Part shown: positions 20,792-23,666 of the stretch, piece by piece
Numbering within the stretch: position 1 is the first letter of the stretch
How the letters are laid out: every line of letters begins with the position of its first letter
Made by a program: the position numbers and the translations under genes
Assembly (NCBI GenBank): GCA_013054445.1
Contig: JAAMPI010000888.1
Coordinates: 1 to 23,666 of the forward strand
Source: Cudoniella acicularis
Lineage: Eukaryota > Ascomycota > Leotiomycetes > Helotiales > Helotiaceae
Length of the DNA stretch: 23,666 nt
Direction of reading: 5' to 3'
Notes under the pieces: model-generated
Databases searched by the model: none
Seen by the model: only the letters and a program-made list of their open reading frames with translations
Told to the model about the DNA's origin: nothing

Positions 20792-21150
20792 TATTTCCGA
20801 CAACTAATATCTTACTCGGCGATCGGCCATTTCAGGAGGCTGGTTGAAGAGACCGAGCATGTTGCCCGCTGGGCTGAGTGCTCACATACCCACATATTTT
20901 CTTTTTGTTATCATCGATTACACTCTGCAAAATCCTTTGGAAAGGAGCTCTGGTCTATTTGCATTGCACGGATTTGCCTGCTGTTACGATAGTTATGGAG
21001 GAGATACCCGGACATTTCGTCCATGCAGGAGAGCCTAGCTCTCAACCAATTGCCGCATCAGGAAAAGTAGAGAATAATAGACATAATTTTTGAATTTCTG
21101 CTCCAATTTTCACAAATGGTTTCGGAGTATTTCCCAAATATCCCGCACGC

Positions 21151-21167
21151 CCGCCTTAGAGAGGCGG
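21151..21167. repeat. Hairpin: 6-bp stem
   Basis: CCGCCT pairs perfectly with AGGCGG around a 5-nt loop (TAGAG). Confidence 0.6.
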
Positions 21168-21575
21168 TCACTCAGTGGCACTTCAAGTTGTCGTATCATG
21201 TTCCCTCGAAAACACGTTCCGGTTTCGGAATTGGGATCTCAGCCTTTAACGTATTCCTTCAATTTACGTTTCAAGCTGGGATCGAGCAGAATCGAGGCTA
21301 CCTTCGGGTCTCACTTTTCAGTTCAAAAACATGTCTCTCTTCTACTCGTCAAGAAAAATCATGACTCAGACGTTCTATGTTCCAACCTGAAAATTTCACG
21401 GGGGTTTGAAAGAAATGTTTCAAAAACCTGCTGCAGAATTCAGTGATTGGCACAGGAAGAGGTCGTCGTCACCGCCACAAACCATATTTGGATTCTGTTA
21501 TAATCAATAGTCCAAAAGTGGGAATTCAAGATTTCTACACCGTCCCCATCCGAGAAAAAGCAACAGAGCTCACCC

Positions 21576-21599
21576 CAAGATCCGTGGGGCTGGATCTTG
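21576..21599. repeat. Hairpin: 8-bp perfect stem
   Basis: CAAGATCC (21576-21583) pairs with GGATCTTG (21592-21599) around an 8-nt loop. Confidence 0.7.
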
Positions 21600-21676
21600 C
21601 TTTCCCCAGAATTCACATAGAGTTCAGAAACACACAGGAAAAAAGGGAACGTGATGTGATGAAGACAGCCTTGCAT

Positions 21677-21722
21677 GAAATGCAGCTTTCCGGACGAAAC
21701 TCTGCAATGCAGGCTGCATTTC
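21677..21722. repeat. Hairpin: 10-bp perfect stem
   Basis: GAAATGCAGC (21677-21686) pairs with GCTGCATTTC (21713-21722). The 26-nt loop ends in the palindrome CTGCAATGCAG, which could form an alternative stem. Confidence 0.7.
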
Positions 21723-21946
21723 GATCTGAGATACCGTGGGACAAGAAGGGTCCATTCCGAGCACCGATGTTGTTTGTCGGGTAGTTGGTGTTGTTGATAA
21801 CAAGGCCGTTGTATAGGCTGGCATCATACGAAGCAGGAACAAGCGATCGATTCAGACCGACAATTCAATTGTGGCGGGAGGGTTTGTTTGCTCGCGGATC
21901 AGAACAGAACACTCCCATCGGATGTTCGTTGTATCCCGGAATAGAG

Positions 21947-21981
21947 CCTGGCGGTGAAGTACCTGCACGGTACCTCGCCGG
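21947..21981. repeat. Stacked hairpin: two helices
   Basis: The inner stem is GTACC/GGTAC with a 5-nt loop (21959-21973). The outer stem is CC-(T)-GGCG with CGCCGG (21947-21953 and 21976-21981). They are separated by a small internal loop. Confidence 0.7.
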
Positions 21982-22507
21982 GTAGTCCAACATTTGTAGG
22001 GCACAGTGCGTTTACAACGTTTGAGGTTGACGGATTCTGGTCAAAATGCGGTCATACACAAGGGAATTGTCATGTTACCAGCCACTCAATGCACCAGACG
22101 CGGAAAAATCTTCGTATGGTTCCCCACTGTGAGTCGACCAAGCTCCGTTGTGCAGGGTTCACCGCTATAATCCTTTGTTTACTTGATGTCGGACGATTCT
22201 GGAAGACCTCGCTTCTCAAGGTCCTCATCTGCCGCTACGAAATGCCCCCTGGGTAAAATTCACGATGCCTGGATGATCGTGGTTTGCTTTACGCTGCCAA
22301 CCTCTCAGAGCCAGCCTCAACGAACTTTCTCAAATTAAATGGCGTCATACGCGCAACCGCTCCCAAGGCACTCTTTACGCGCCCTAAGGTAATTGTTTGG
22401 AATTGTTTAGAATGCAGAGCGGTAAGAATATCTTCGCGGATCGATGGCGGGCGTACGAAAACATGATTGCCTTTGGCATGTCAAATACCCCCGTCCAAAT
22501 AAGGCTC

Positions 22508-22551
22508 CGACAGGGCAGGGATTGCACTAGTCCCTTCAAGGGATCCTGTCG
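22508..22551. repeat. Hairpin: 7-bp outer stem
   Basis: CGACAGG pairs with CCTGTCG. Inside, AGGGA can pair with TCCCT, or CCCTT with AAGGG, so alternative inner folds exist. Confidence 0.6.
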
Positions 22552-22566
22552 CCATTCTCCCGCCGC

Positions 22567-22620
22567 CAGAGTCCAAGCAATGGGAGACGAAGGGTATCAG
22601 TATCCAGTATCAGGACTCTG
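22567..22620. repeat. Hairpin: 8-bp perfect stem
   Basis: CAGAGTCC (22567-22574) pairs with GGACTCTG (22613-22620) across a 38-nt loop. Confidence 0.6.
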
Positions 22621-22628
22621 TGATAAGG

Positions 22629-22667
22629 GGGGCACGTCTAGCTCTCGCACCACCGGTCGTGTGCCCC
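22629..22667. repeat. Hairpin: 7-bp perfect stem
   Basis: GGGGCAC (22629-22635) pairs with GTGCCCC (22661-22667) across a 25-nt loop. It starts only 8 nt after the previous hairpin. Confidence 0.55.
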
Positions 22668-23022
22668 TACACAGCCGTTGGGCACAACAGCGTTTATTGC
22701 TTTAGGTGCTTTAGGTAGAACTCGAAGCAATTCACGGCTTCATCACACCAGTCATCTCAACAATCACCTATCACGTAGGGCTTCACGTTGACGGCGAGGT
22801 CGCAGTGCGGACGGGGGATATTGGGGGTTGGTCGGGGAAGTGTACGGCCTTTCCCATTGCCCACGGAATTCAGAATCAAAGCTCAGAGCCCACACGCCTG
22901 ATCATGGCGGGTTCGGGTTCGGCCAAAAGCAAATCATCAACAAAGCCTATTCCTGGCTCTCCGCGACGCGTGACAAGGCGGTCCCGGGGGGGCTTCTCAT
23001 AACCCTAATCGAGCAACAACGT

Positions 23023-23058
23023 CCTGCCTCACGGCGAACGATTGGCGTTCGCAGCAGG
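23023..23058. repeat. Stacked hairpin: 5-bp and 7-bp helices
   Basis: The inner GCGAACG/CGTTCGC stem has a 5-nt loop. The outer CCTGC/GCAGG stem encloses it with a 6-nt/1-nt internal loop. It lies 14 nt downstream of TAACCCTAA. Confidence 0.75.
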
Positions 23059-23140
23059 TTACGAGCTGCCGGGTTGGTGGCCTATCGCTCCACGGAGGAG
23101 TGAGTCTTGCGAGAACCAGCGAGGTCCTGACATGCTGATC

Positions 23141-23176
23141 CCTCCTGCTCTTCTGCCTCTGGCGGGAGCACGGAGG
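23141..23176. repeat. Hairpin: 10-bp stem with one bulge
   Basis: CCTCC-TGCTC pairs with GAGCA-(C)-GGAGG around a 15-nt loop. A small hairpin (GACAG/CTGTC, 23176-23189) follows immediately. Confidence 0.75.
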
Positions 23177-23214
23177 ACAGATGCCTGTCACTCCAATGAG
23201 CGCTCGGGGGCCTG

Positions 23215-23246
23215 CCAGACCTTGTCTCGCAACGAAGACAAGCTGG
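23215..23246. repeat. Stacked hairpin: 4-bp and 7-bp helices
   Basis: CTTGTCT/AGACAAG with an 8-nt loop (CGCAACGA) is enclosed by CCAG/CTGG. Two small hairpins follow: GCC/GGC at 23272-23281 and GAGC/GCTC at 23285-23295. Confidence 0.75.
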
Positions 23247-23571
23247 AGCAGCTGCAACAGTGCAGTCGGCAGCCTATCGGCAGCGAGCGAAGCTCACACG
23301 CAAAGTAGAGGCCCAGAGCACGACCCAGAAATTGCTGCCCAACCTGATGGAGGCGTGAGGGGGCTAGAGCGAAGCGGGCAAGTGGGAGGAGCTCTGACTT
23401 GGTGACTTACGAACTGAGCACAGTTGGAGGGGAGGTGAGATCCAAGGCGAAGGGGGGGGGGGGGCCGTAAGCTCTCGGTTTGAGATAGTAGACTTAGCAG
23501 TAGAACTCTGAGGATCTAGAGGGAGGGGTGGCAGGATGGAGTTTGGATGAGGACCAAGAGTCCAAAACGAG

Positions 23572-23595
23572 CACCATCACCATCACCATCACCAT
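23572..23595. repeat. Microsatellite (CACCAT)x4
   Basis: Four perfect copies of a hexamer. One plus-strand frame reads eight His codons, but a TGA lies in that frame shortly upstream (23548-23550), so there is no sign that it is translated. Confidence 0.85.
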
Positions 23596-23666
23596 CGACA
23601 AGGAGAGGCTAGAGTAAACTCAGAGAAGGCGTCAAGATGATCGCTTGCACCCGACCCGCCTTGCTT

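Larger units (their letters stand above)
21151..23295 (+). ncRNA. Candidate structured non-coding RNA (hypothesis)
   Basis: At least ten strong stem-loops occur in about 2.1 kb, several with a second helix stacked outside the first: 21151-21167, 21576-21599, 21677-21722, 21947-21981, 22508-22551, 22567-22620, 22629-22667, 23023-23058, 23141-23176 and 23215-23246. Perfect stems reach 8 and 10 bp. No competing protein gene is present. The plus strand is chosen only because the motif TAACCCTAA (23000-23008) reads on it; stems alone do not give the strand. It does not match the signatures I know for tRNA, U snRNAs, SRP RNA or RNase P RNA. Ends are arbitrary: the first and last hairpins. Confidence 0.3.
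20792..23666. other. Long stretch without a convincing protein gene
   Basis: No frame longer than about 118 codons is present and none shows a known motif. GC content rises strongly after about 22500. The stretch is notable for many local inverted repeats, listed separately, and for a 13-base G run at 23452-23464. Whether any strand is transcribed cannot be told from the sequence. Confidence 0.6.

Noticed and set aside
21131..21215. tRNA-like segment
   Set aside because: A TCAGTGG-like A-box string is present, but there is no GGTTCRANYCC B-box and no cloverleaf; no tRNA was found on either strand of the window.
21443..21784. 113-codon plus-strand ORF
   Set aside because: No recognisable motif, and it overlaps two strong hairpins and minus-strand frames of similar length, so it is likely a chance ORF.
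23000..23008. Interstitial telomere repeat
   Set aside because: Only one and a half units are present, too short to call a telomeric tract; kept only as a possible template motif.
22828..23308. GC-rich overlapping ORFs of about 88-91 codons
   Set aside because: High GC lowers stop frequency in all frames; the products are low in pattern and overlap each other on both strands.
23572..23595. Vector-derived His tag
   Set aside because: It reads as eight His codons in one frame but has no start, vector backbone or fusion context; a natural hexamer microsatellite is simpler.

Overview
This window is nuclear DNA of a filamentous ascomycete (Pezizomycotina; a leotiomycete would fit, but this is only an impression from protein sequence). 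The evidence is short GT-AG introns of about 48-85 nt with CTAAC-type branch points, a CFEM membrane protein, COP9 subunit 4, fungal-type MPS1 and TFIIF-beta, and a Tc1/mariner element whose stop codons look like repeat-induced point mutation (RIP). No tRNA, rRNA, CRISPR array or bacterial-type operon was seen.

Layout. 41-1716: a dead Tc1/mariner element with inverted ends and six in-frame TAG codons. 1717-2485: no clear gene. 2486-3803 (+): CFEM transmembrane protein in three exons. 3981-5607 (-): OMA1/M48-like mitochondrial membrane protein whose HExxH zinc site reads HSIAL and whose N-terminal part has a frame break. 6221-8832 (-): MPS1 spindle-checkpoint kinase, head-to-head with an SGNH/GDSL esterase (9332-10349, +), which runs tail-to-tail into COP9 subunit 4 (10577-11878, -). 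12526-13727 (-): decayed J-domain membrane protein. 14487-14697: TATA box followed by a small cysteine-containing ORF. 15731-16711 (+): F-box protein with a frame break near its C terminus. 17328-18608 (-): TFIIF beta (TFG2), head-to-head with a five-finger CCCH protein of the ZC3H3/Red5 type (19086-20791, +). 20792-23666: almost 3 kb without a convincing protein gene but with many strong local inverted repeats.

The conserved genes are housekeeping or regulatory (mitotic checkpoint, COP9 signalosome, RNA polymerase II initiation, nuclear RNA processing) and form no single pathway. The decayed or divergent genes (transposase, M48-like, J-domain, possibly F-box) lie between them. The most unusual part is the right end: stacked hairpins spread over about 2.1 kb, becoming GC-rich, with a 9-nt TAACCCTAA motif matching a telomerase template for TTAGGG repeats. 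A structured non-coding RNA is a reasonable hypothesis. Telomerase RNA is a speculative version of it, because no U-rich pseudoknot strand is visible inside the window.
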